From: Desmodus rotundus
Taxonomy: Eukaryota; Chordata; Mammalia; Chiroptera; Phyllostomidae
Assembly (NCBI RefSeq): GCF_022682495.2
Contig: NC_071397.1
Coordinates: forward strand, 9,949,082-10,013,081
DNA length: 64,000 nt
Direction: 5' to 3'
The translations under genes were made by a program, and so were the position numbers. Position 1 is the first letter of the stretch; each line of letters opens with the position of its first letter. The notes beneath the pieces are model-generated. The model searched no databases and was not told the DNA's origin. It saw nothing but the letters and a program-made list of their open reading frames with translations. This document shows, piece by piece, positions 11,734 to 20,644 of the stretch.

Positions 11734-13612
11734 TGTGAAGTCTGATTTCTAAAAGAAATCTGATCCCAATGGTTTGGATAAGAGACTGGGGGCCTGTAAA
11801 AGCAAACGTTGAGATGTAATCTAGGTGTCTGTCTGTGGGGGCTGATTAACAGAGTGTGGCACCCATCTGACAGGAGCCCCACCGTGGGGTAATGTGAGGC
11901 TCTACAGCGAAGGAGGTGGCTCTTTGTGGACACTTATGGACTGGTCTCGAAGATGAAGACTAAGTCAAAGAACTGTGTGTACAGTGCTCCTCTATTTAGA
12001 CGAGTTAGAAGTCTTGAGTTGCTTCTGGGAGGAAAGATTGGGGAGAGGCTTTCGTGTAGGTACTTGCTGCTCCTTCTGCATGTGAACCCGAGGCTCACAA
12101 AGCGTGAGTCTTTCATCCAGGCAATACGTAAACAATTTCTGTCCCAGGCAGGTTCCTGGTCCTGCCTGGGATCACACGTAAAGGAGCCCAGGCGCCGAGG
12201 TCCTGCCCTCCCTCTGAGAAGACCATTCAGACACAGCTCGGCATCCCAGAACCTGGGTAACCACCTTCCATTCCCCCACAGTGGCCTCCTGGAACCCCCT
12301 TCTCTCCAACGTGGATGCCGGGGGGCTCTGGGGCCTGACCCACCAGCCTTCAGTGGGGTGCTTGTATGCTTTCTTCTTCCTCCTTGTTTCAAAATGTCAG
12401 AAGCAGGGCATGTTTACAGTAAAAAGGCAAATACTAAAAGCATGCACAATAAAACACAAAGCCCCCTATCCGTGAATATGATCACATAGAGGAAGTATAT
12501 TCATAGAGCTGTGCAACCTTCCCCACACTCGGAAGGAAATATTGTAGAACGTTTCTGTCACCCCAGAAAGAAACTCCGAGTCCAGTAGTAGTCACTCCCA
12601 TTTCAACCAACTTAGACCCACGAGCCAGGGCCGATGAAGGGTTTTAAAGAGAGACATTCATTGCCTGGTCCCGTTTGTTCTAAGACGTTCATTGTGGTGG
12701 GTGTGTGGAGGGCGGGTTGAGAGCAGTGAGACCAGAGGAAGGTTCATGTAGCTTGTTTTAACCCTCCTGCTCGACTGCACTCTCACTGAGGGCAGGGACT
12801 ATGTCTGAGGCGTCTTTGTACCCGACCGGGTGCTCAGGTTGCACTAGAGACTCAACCAATAGCTCTTATCTATGATCACCTCCCGTCACCTCCTCCAATC
12901 ACTGCCTCCACCCTCGTGCCTCTCAGCACAACCACGAACACAACCATGGCACCGAGTCAGCCCTTTCCACAGCGCTCTCTGGGGGAGCCCAGCCAGTGCC
13001 GCCGGGAGCATCTCCAGCTCAGCCGCTGAGGTCGTCCTGGGCCAGAGTCAGGGGTCCTGGTCCCCTCTTCAGTTCTGCTGTTGAGTCACTGCGTGACCCC
13101 AGCAAGCCACACACCCCACTTCCTTATCTGTTCAAAGTGGGGGCTAGATTAAATTAGTCATTTTCAAACTTCTGAAAAGCTTGGGCCCCTTTGAAGCTTA
13201 TTTGCTTAGAAATCTGGAGACCTTGGAACACATTTGACAGCCTCCCAGCTCTGCCAACCTGGTGTTTGGAAAATCAGATAAAACAATTTGACGCTGCTGG
13301 TTTCTGCTGTGGTAGGGGCCACGAGTGAGAGCTGAATGGGGAAGATCAGACAAATCCTGAGTCTTAGGCATTGCAGGTACCTTGGCAAACCCTCTCCTTC
13401 CCCACCCCCTGAGGGGTCATTTAGGAAGCTCCTGAAAATGGGGGTGGGGCCCGCAGGAGGGACTGTGTGTATGGGAAGAGCCCTTGAGTGAAGAGGTGGG
13501 AGGGAGATGCGTCTGGGATGCCCAGATCGGCCAGGCTGCCCAGTGTGGCTCCAGGTGTGGCTCAGGCCAGGGCATAAGCTCCAGGTGGGGACATAAATCT
13601 GACAGGGTCCAG

Positions 13613-13798
13613 CCCTGGCTGGTGTGGCTCAGTGGACTGAGTGTCAGCCTGCAAACTGAAAGGCCGCCGGTTTGATTCCCAGTCAGGGTGCATGCCTGGG
13701 CTGTGGTCCCCGGTTGGGGGCATGTGAGAGGCAACCAGTGGATGTTTCACACACTGATGTTTCTCTTCCTCTCTTTCTCTCTTTGAAATAAATAAATT
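13613..13798 (+). mobile_element. VES SINE (tRNA-derived, bat)
   Basis: Head CCCTGGCTGGTGTGGCTCAG, internal box-B-like GGTTTGATTCCC, a CTCTTTCTCTCTTT stretch and an AAATAAATAAAT tail. It is flanked by near-identical duplications (ACAGGGTCCAG at 13602 and ACAGGGTACAG at 13799), the mark of L1-driven insertion. Confidence 0.92.
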
Positions 13799-14321
13799 AC
13801 AGGGTACAGAGTCCTTGTGGCTGGCTCAGCAGTAAGAACCTTTCACCTGGTGTTGAATCCTGGGCTGCCGGCCAGGGTTTCATAGGACACAGGGCATCCA
13901 AGGAGAGCTGGCACCATGCCTGGAAGATTCTTCCTCTTCGGGACCCTTGGAGCTTTGCTGATTAAGGGGTAAGGGGCTTGTCTCCTACACACCTTGCCAG
14001 CCACCATGGCAGCCTGAGGCGACCCCACTTGTTCCCTAGGCACCAATATGTAAGTCCCAGAGCCATGGAGCCATGCCCTCTGAATAGATGGCAGCCCCTT
14101 CCTCACAGGCTCTGGGCTACACAGGCAGGCATCCCTGGAGACCAGGGGAGCTGGGAAACGCCCAGTCTTGGGCCAGCCCCTGAGGGCTGGAATGTGGCTA
14201 CAGGCTCTCGTCCATCAGTTTGTTTGCTCCCGCCTCCAGAGTCCAAGGGTCCAAGTGGTGGGTGACCTGAGCTGATACTTCAGAGGGAGCGCACACTGGG
14301 GACAGTTAGGAGGTGGTTGGT

Positions 14322-14714
14322 ATGGGATTTGAGGAGCTGCTAGACCAGGTGGGAGGCTTTGGGCCCTTCCAACTTCGGAATGTGCTCCTGCTGGCCCTGC
14401 CCCGCCTACTGATGCCCATGCACTTCCTCCTGCCCATCTTCCTGGCTGCTGTGCCTGCCCACCGTTGTGCCCTGCCTGACACCCCTGTCAACTTCAGCCA
14501 CCAGGACACATGGTTGGAAGCTTACCTTCCCCGGGAGCCTGATGGCAGTCTCAGCTCCTGCCTCCGCTTCACCTACCCGCAGGCCCTCCCCAACACTACA
14601 TTGTGGGAAGAAGGGCAGAGTGGAGGGGAGCAGCAGGGTGAGACCTCCACAGTGCCGTGCCCTCAGGGCTGGGAGTACGACCACTCAGAGTTCTCCTCCA
14701 CCATTGCAACTGAG
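14322..14714 (+). CDS. SLC22A7: SLC22A7 exon 1 (residues 1-131)
   Basis: Starts [20 protein letters not shown] and ends STIATE at a codon boundary, donor GAG|GTACCC. It encodes TM1 and the long glycosylated extracellular loop with cysteines C49 and C80. Confidence 0.95.
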
Positions 14715-17700
14715 GTACCCAAGCCAGGAGGCTGGGGGATGCGCGAGTGGGACGGGTCTGCCATCGCCTTGGGTGATTACTGTGTGGGCATTAGACACAT
14801 TACTTTACTTCTGAGAGTCTCAGGTCATCCTTCTGTAGGTAAGGTTTATGAATTTAAAGCACCGAGCTTGTAGTAAGGAACCCATACATGGGAGTTGCTA
14901 TTATTTAGTGGGAAGTGATTAAAGGCAGGGAAGGGCTGAGGTGGCTCCAGGCAGCTGGGGCTGGGAGTTGAGAAGGATGTTTCTGCAGTAAGTGGTGGAG
15001 GAACAATGGAGACCTCCTTCTCTTCCTTCCTCCTTTGGACCCCAGGTCAGGGATTCACATAATCCATCTGGAAATGTGTGCGGGTGGGGGCAGAACCCCT
15101 CTGAGGAAGGACGGGGCCCCTGTTGTCACGGTCAAGGCCCCCCACGGGAAGAAGCTGTAGTTGCAGGACTGGGGAGAGGCAGTCTCCCACCCCGCAAGAT
15201 GAGGTGAACAGTTGGGGTTTTATTATCTGACATGGAGGTACCAGGATGGCATAGTTGACCTCAGAAGGTCCCAGGGTCTGGAGAGGGGGTTGGTGCCAGC
15301 TGGAGAGGGGCCTGTTCCCACGGGAGGCCCCTCCTTGCCTGACCTGCAGTGGGACCTGGTGTGTGAGCAGAAAGGCCTGAGCAGAGCCACTTCCACGTTC
15401 TTCTTTGCCGGTGTGCTGGTGGGGGCTGTGGCCTTCGGATACCTGTCTGACAGGTGGGGTGAGCTGCATGGGCAATAAGGGAGTGGGGTGGAGAACCTTC
15501 TCCCACTAGCTGGGGTCAGGGCCTAGTCTACCTCTGTCTTGGGACCTCCCCTCTACAGGGAGCTAACCCTGCATGACCCCGGTGCAGGTTTGGGCGGCGC
15601 CGTCTGCTGCTGGTGGCCTATGTGAGTACCCTGGTGATGGGCCTGGCATCTGCAGCCTCCGTCAGCTATGTTATGTTTGCAGTCATCCGCACCCTTACTG
15701 GCACAGCCCTGGCTGGCTTCACCATCATCGTGATGCCCCTGGGTGAGGCAGGCAAAGAACAGGCAGGACCTAGAGGGATGGAGGGAGGCAGTTGTCAAGG
15801 GTGAGACTAAGCCCATCTGCCTTCGCTGACTGTCTTCTTGTTGCTTGTGGGCCCAGAGCTGGAGTGGCTGGACGTGGAACACCGCACCGTGGCAGGCGTC
15901 CTGAGCAGCACCTTCTGGACAGGGGGCGTGGTACTGCTGGCCCTGGTCGGGTACCTGATCCGGGACTGGCGATGGATGCTGCTGACTGTCACCCTGCCTT
16001 GTGTCCCAGGCATCCTCAGCCTCTGGTGAGGCCTGTGGGCAGGTGGGGAGTGGGAGAGACAAGAGCCAGAGACAGAATTAATCAGAGACTGAGATTTGAA
16101 GACAAGGAGACTGAGACCAAGAGTTTGAGAAACAGTCAGTGACCAAGAGACAGAGACAGAGACCAACCCATGAGATGCAGAGAAATGCAGAACAAAATAT
16201 AGAGGCAGAGAGAGAGACAGAGGCAGAGCCAGCAAGAGGCAGCGAGTGACAGCCACCAGGACTGGAAGCTTCAGAGGGACAGATGGAGATGGACACACGA
16301 GAGACAGAGCCAAACTCAAGCTGAGGCTGGTGCCCTGGATGGGGTGGGGATAAGCACAAGGCCGGCACAGATGTAGAAAGTCCAAGTAGGAGGGTGGAAG
16401 GCCAGGCAGGGTGAGTATTTCTTTGCCTTCTCCAAATGAACTGGCTTCGGACGAACCCTCTGGGTATGTCTGTATGTCTGTCTCTCTTCATCCTATGCCC
16501 TCCTGCCATCTGTGGGAAAAGTGGGTGACTATCCCTGAGGGCTGAGGTCTTGGGGGTGAGACCAGTTCAGCTGAGTAGAGAAGGGACTCCTGGACTATGG
16601 AGAACTTAGGCTTGGGCAAAGAAGTGTGGGAAAAGGGGACTTTTAAATTTGGCCTTAAAGAACGGATAAAAGTTCATCAGGTGAGGAGGGTTGGGAAGAT
16701 GCTCCAGGCTGAGGGGACAGCCTCCTCAGCCTTCCTGAGGAGGAAGACGTGCCTTAGGTTGCTGACTGACTGAAGGGCCTCCCACTGTCCCCCAGGTGGG
16801 TGCCGGAGTCTGCACGCTGGCTCCTGACCCAGGGCCGTTTGGAGGAGGCCCACAGGTACCTGCTCTGCTGTGCCAGGCTCAATGGGCGGCCTGTGGGTGA
16901 GGACGGCCTGAGCCTGGAGGTGAGGGTGAATGTGTGTGAGTGCATGCAAGTACATGTGTGCGCATGGCCTGTGTCAAGCACTCCCTTTCCGGGGCCCACT
17001 GTGTGTGCAGGAAAGCTCCCTGCTTGAGTGTAGATGTCCTCTGGAGGGCTAGACCCTTGACTTGGCTTACCCTATTCAGCTCCCATGTGCATCCCTCCCC
17101 TCCAATGCTGGAGGAAGGAATAGAGACCCTGAGAGAGCAATGTGCCTTGCTAAGGCCACAGTCAACTCCAGGTCACAAATGTCACAAATTGTCCTCCACC
17201 CCCGCCAGGAGCTGAGCAAAGTGGCAGCCGCAGAGCGGGTGGTCCGAAGACCTTCATACCTAGACCTGTTCCGGACACCACGGCTCCGCCACATCTCACT
17301 GTGCTGCATGGTGGTGTGGTGAGGAGGGAGCTGGCCTGGGCCTGGCGGGGTGGGGATGAGTGTGGCAGGAAACTTGGACAAGGGAACTGTAACTGTGGAG
17401 GGCTGGGGTGGGGGTAGTAGGTGGAGGGGTGGAGGGGTGGAGGGGATGGGGCTCTGGAAGGTCAGCAGATGGAGCGGGCATCAGAGACAGGTGGGTCCAA
17501 ATTAAGGTTCTGCCACTTCCTTATTGAGACCTTGGAGAGCTGCCCCTTGGGTAAAATGGACACTTTAGTTTCCAGGGTTGCTGTGAAGATTAGGCTAAGG
17601 CGCTTCGGCCAATAGGCGGAGGTGGCAGTTGCTCTAAAAGGCCAAGGCTCCCTGAGAGGACAAGGTGGGTGGGAGAGAGGCCCCTGAGTGGCATGGCGAC

Positions 17701-19583
17701 CCGGACTCCTCTCAGGTTTGCGGTGAACTTCTCCTATTACGGCCTGAGCCTGGACCTGTCGGGGCTGGGGCTGAATGTGTATCAGACGCAGCTGCTGTTC
17801 GGGGCCGTGGAGCTGCCCTCCAAGCTGCTGGTCTACGCGTCAGTGCGCCACGCAGGACGCCGCCTCACGATCGCAGGAACACTACTGGGCAGCGCCCTCT
17901 CCTTCGGTGGCAGGCTGCTGGTGTCCTCCGGTAGGCCTGGCCCTGGGGCCCCGCCCATTCCGGGAGGCCCCGCCTCCTGGCCGAGAAACCCCGCCCAGTC
18001 CCGAAGCCTTGTCCTCTCTGGAGACTCCACTTCCAGTCCTGGGAGCCTCACTGCCCGAACCTCTTCTCCTCCAGAGATGGTGTCCTGGAGCACCGCCCTG
18101 GCCGTGATAGGGAAAGGTTTTTCTGAAGCTGCCTTCACCACTGCCTACCTGTTCACCTCGGAGTTGTACCCTACTGTGCTTAGGTGAGGGGAACCTGAGT
18201 CCCCCGCCAGCCCGGGGAGAGTTGGTTGGTCTCGTCTTTTGCCAACATGCCCACATACACACAGCACTCTGCAGGCCAGTCCCCTGCCCCGTTCCTTGCA
18301 CCGCACGCACTCGGAATACAGAGTTAATCAGCCTCTGCCCCGATCTGGGAGAAGGCGGGGGCATTTTACCTTTACTAAGTGACCCCACGCGAGGTCAGAA
18401 AACTTCTCCGGGCCTTTTAAAAAAGAAAATAGTGGCAAAAAGCCCCATCTGCCCATCCCAAGCCATCCTCCCACAGCCGAGGCGGCGCTGCCCTTGGGAG
18501 TTGTCTCCGAACATAAGGCCTGGGGCCCTTTCCACTACCTATTGGCAGGTGAAGAGGAGAGTTGTAGGTAGCCGGGTAGGGTTAGGAACCCTGGCACGTT
18601 CTCTAACAACACGGCAGAGTGCGTAGGAGCTGCCTGCTGACCCTGCCCCCACCCTCTTTCTGGTGACGTTTCTTTTCCTTCAGTGACACCTGGCTGGTAC
18701 TCTGTCAGAATGGGGCCTCATCCTCTGGTGGGGGTTAGCTTAGGGGCTCCTGGCCAGGGGTTAGGTGGGAAGAGCACCTGAAAGAAGCCCCATCTTTCTT
18801 AGCTGTCTTGGGGGGGGTAAGGGGGTGCCAGAGGGTTGCCCCCTGCCAGCCCTGGGTGGGGAGACCTATGAGGCAATTACCCCAAGCAACTGTGAGCACC
18901 AACCCCCCATCCCTTCTCTGAGCAGACAGACAGGGATGGGGCTGACTGCACTGGTGGGCCGGCTGGGGGGCTCTTTGGCCCCACTGGTAGCCTTGCTAGA
19001 TGGAGTATGGCTGTCACTGCCCAAGCTCACTTATGGGGGGATTGCCCTGCTGGCTGCCTGCACTGCCCTCCTGCTGCCAGAGACAAGGCAGGCACAGCTG
19101 CCAGAGACCATCCAGGACGTGGAGAGGAGGAGGTATGTGCACGTGCACGTGGGTATGGGTGTTCAGGTGCCTGATACCGTAGGTGGGATTCAGAGGAAGA
19201 CATGTCTGCATGTATCTGGCACATGCATGCAAGTGTGCACAGATGCATGACCGGAAGTATGTCAACTGTGTGTATAAGAGCAAACATGGGTGTGTGTGTG
19301 CGTGCGCGTGTGTACATAAACACCCGACTGTCCGGGGAGAGGTGCATGTGTGCACACTCAGGGATGCCTATGCATCAGGGATATGCACACGCATGTGCGG
19401 GTCACTTGTGGGAGTACATGTTTATATGCCAGGAATCGGGGAAGGCCTAGGCCACACTGATGGGGCAGGCTGGGGTGGCAGGCTTGGGGGCTAAACCCCA
19501 CCATTGCTCCTGATTCCTTCCTCGCCAGTGCCCCATCCAGCCTTCAGGAGGAACAGATGCCCATGAAGCAGGTCCACGACTGA
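14322..19583 (+). CDS. SLC22A7: solute carrier family 22 member 7 (organic anion transporter 2)
   Basis: OAT2 is a 12-TM major-facilitator transporter of the basolateral membrane of hepatocytes and proximal tubule cells. It carries organic anions, cyclic nucleotides, creatinine and similar solutes. Exons: 14322-14714, 15350-15453, 15588-15742, 15857-16025, 16796-16919, 17209-17318, 17716-17930, 18075-18183, 18926-19132, 19529-19583. All introns are GT-AG and phases match; the sum is 1641 nt, i.e. 546 aa plus stop, the length of the common human isoform. The lengths 104, 155, 169, 124, 215 and 109 are the usual SLC22 exon sizes. Visible features are TM1 (residues ~18-44), sequons N57FS and N91TT in the large outer loop, the MFS loop motif GYLSDRFGRRR and [10 protein letters not shown]. 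The start was set at ATG 14322 (MGFEELL). The gene looks intact. Confidence 0.97.
15350..15453 (+). CDS. SLC22A7: SLC22A7 exon 2
   Basis: A 104-bp exon after acceptor [29 protein letters not shown]...GYLSD plus the first two bases of Arg. It covers TM2 and the start of the MFS signature loop. Donor is CAG|GTGGGG. Only one acceptor is present here; see findings. Confidence 0.95.
15588..15742 (+). CDS. SLC22A7: SLC22A7 exon 3
   Basis: A 155-bp exon: (R)[20 protein letters not shown]... to VMPL plus one base of Glu. It covers TM3-TM4. Acceptor GGTGCAG, donor CTGG|GTGAGG. Confidence 0.95.
15857..16025 (+). CDS. SLC22A7: SLC22A7 exon 4
   Basis: A 169-bp exon: (E)[20 protein letters not shown]...GILSL and two bases of Trp. 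It covers TM5-TM6. Acceptor GGGCCCAG, donor CTG|GTGAGG. Confidence 0.95.
16026..16795 (+). other. SLC22A7: SLC22A7 intron 4 with GAGACA-rich tract
   Basis: The longest intron upstream of exon 5. It contains a degenerate purine-rich tract at ~16050-16250 (repeats of GAGACA/CAGAGA) and nothing else recognised. Confidence 0.85.
16796..16919 (+). CDS. SLC22A7: SLC22A7 exon 5
   Basis: A 124-bp exon: [20 protein letters not shown]...GEDGLSLE, part of the large intracellular loop between TM6 and TM7. It contains the conserved PESxRWL element of the organic ion transporters. Ends on a codon boundary at GAG|GTGAGG. Confidence 0.94.
17209..17318 (+). CDS. SLC22A7: SLC22A7 exon 6
   Basis: A 110-bp exon: [20 protein letters not shown]...LCCMVV and two bases of Trp. 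It covers the end of the central loop and the start of TM7. Acceptor CCCGCCAG, donor GTG|GTGAGG. Confidence 0.94.
17475..17600 (+). repeat. MIR-like SINE remnant in SLC22A7 intron 6
   Basis: The words TGCCACTTCCTTATTGAGAC, GGGTAAAATGGACACTTTAG and GGGTTGCTGTGAAGATTAGG follow the MIR consensus order. Edges are approximate. Confidence 0.65.
17716..17930 (+). CDS. SLC22A7: SLC22A7 exon 7
   Basis: A 215-bp exon: (W)[20 protein letters not shown]...GGRLLVSS and one base of Glu. It covers TM7-TM9, with the repeat MFS loop VRHAGRR. Acceptor CTCTCAG, donor CCG|GTAGGC. Confidence 0.95.
18075..18183 (+). CDS. SLC22A7: SLC22A7 exon 8
   Basis: A 109-bp exon: (E)[20 protein letters not shown]...LYPTVL and two bases of Arg. 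It covers TM10 and the ELYPT motif typical of the family. Acceptor CTCCTCCAG, donor TAG|GTGAGG. Confidence 0.95.
18926..19132 (+). CDS. SLC22A7: SLC22A7 exon 9
   Basis: A 207-bp exon: (R)[20 protein letters not shown]...[20 protein letters not shown] and two bases of Ser. It covers TM11-TM12 and the PETR motif at the membrane exit. Acceptor TGAGCAG, donor GAG|GTATGT. Confidence 0.95.
19133..19528 (+). other. SLC22A7: SLC22A7 intron 9, degenerate TG-rich
   Basis: A 396-bp intron rich in degenerate TG, GTGCA and CACGTG words (e.g. GCACGTGCACGTGGG at ~19139) with no coding signal. Acceptor CCTCGCCAG. Confidence 0.85.
19529..19583 (+). CDS. SLC22A7: SLC22A7 exon 10 (C-terminus)
   Basis: Encodes (S)[17 protein letters not shown] and TGA at 19581-19583. 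The human tail as I know it is SAPTSLQEEEMPMKQVQN, so the exon assignment is firm. Confidence 0.94.
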
Positions 19584-19849
19584 GGGGTTTAAGGAGCAGG
19601 TCTTCCACAGAGGTTCTGCATCGGGGGCTGGGAGAGCAAAAGGGAAAGCCCTCTGTTCAAGGCTGAACTTGCTCTCTGTGCCCTTCTCTGTGCTCATCCA
19701 AGTTCTGCAACTTCCCAGAATGCAGTGGGCTGCTGGAGAATCCTGGCACCTCTCTCATAGCTGGTGGGATTCTGTGCCTCTGGGTTGGGGCATCAGTATG
19801 GAGCTGTGGGACATGCCCCGGATGGGAAGCCATTGAGTCTGGTGCTGGC

Positions 19850-19945
19850 TTCTGATCTCAGCTTTGCACTGATTTGCTGTGTGACCTTGGCCATGTGGCT
19901 TTCCCTTTTTGGATCTCAGTCTGTGCATCTATCAAATGGACAATG
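19850..19945 (+). repeat. MIR-like SINE remnant
   Basis: Contains GCTGTGTGACCTTGGCCATG and GCATCTATCAAATGGACAAT, the two best conserved parts of MIR. It lies in the probable SLC22A7 3'UTR. Confidence 0.75.
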
Positions 19946-20196
19946 AAGCTTCTGAACAGACCTCACCACAAGATCTGTTGCCATGCTCAATGAGTTGCTG
20001 AATAAGGTTTTTCTTCTAGAGATGGTGCTGAAGAAGGGACTGTCCTATGATGACCTCTATGATGACCTCTGGTACCAACAGGGCTGTGGGCATGCTGTCC
20101 ACTCTGCGGTGCTGGGGGCTGCCCAATGTCAGGGCCAGGAGACCTGGAGAACAGAACTCTTTGCTCCATGGCTGGCAATTTACAGGATAAGCACCG

Positions 20197-20224
20197 CCCC
20201 CCCCCCCCCCCCCCCCCCCCCCCC
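20197..20224. repeat. homopolymer C(28)
   Basis: Twenty-eight C in a row, directly downstream of the CRIP3 poly(A) signal on the CRIP3 (minus) strand, where it reads as G(28). Length may be inexact because of sequencing error. Confidence 0.9.
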
Positions 20225-20264
20225 GTCTATGCCCAAAGAAGAGTTGAAGGCATGGAGTCAACAT

Positions 20265-20270
20265 TTTATT
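20265..20270 (-). terminator. CRIP3: polyadenylation signal AATAAA of CRIP3
   Basis: TTTATT on the plus strand, i.e. AATAAA on the minus strand, 313 bases after the CRIP3 stop codon. The G-rich stretch beyond it on the same strand (G28 at 20224-20197) is a plausible downstream element. Confidence 0.8.
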
Positions 20271-20582
20271 GGAGAAGCCAGGGCAAACACAAGTTTTATG
20301 AGTACCTTGAAGTTATATAATTTGCTGGGGAAAGGAACTGGGAAGGCCAGGAAGTCACCCGTCAAAATGAGGTGGCTCAATTCCCCTGAGCAGATAGGAA
20401 TGGGGAAGGGATGACTTGGCAGGGAAAGTGTAGACTTTTCGGTCTACCGTGGAGCTGAGGCCCAGGCTGCCCGAATCCAACCTTCCCCTACCTCCATGGG
20501 ACTGAAGAATTCTGTAGCTCCCATTGAACCATGGAGGGGATGGCTGGAGGCCCAAGTTCGGGTGACCTCTCCTGTGAGCATC

Positions 20583-20644
20583 TTATTTGGATTTTATCTC
20601 CACGGGGTCATAGATGTAGCAGCCCACATCACCAATGTTCACAC
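20583..20644 (-). CDS. CRIP3: CRIP3 exon 8 (C-terminus)
   Basis: (G)[19 protein letters not shown] and TAA. Acceptor TCTCCCTCAG. The 3'UTR follows to about 20,250. Confidence 0.93.

Larger units (their letters stand above)
10971..14321. other. intergenic DNA between TTBK1 and SLC22A7
   Basis: About 3.3 kb with no coding exon recognised. It contains a (CA)n/(GT)n repeat at ~11692-11733 and one full VES SINE at 13613-13798. The 5'UTR and promoter of SLC22A7 must lie in its last few hundred bases, but no clear TATA box is seen. Confidence 0.75.
19584..20250. other. SLC22A7 3'UTR and convergent gap to CRIP3
   Basis: No AATAAA or ATTAAA is seen on the plus strand before the CRIP3 3' end. AATAAG at 20001-20006, followed by TTTTTCTTCT, is the best candidate signal. 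The segment also carries a MIR-like remnant (~19850-19945) and a run of 28 C (20197-20224). Confidence 0.6.
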
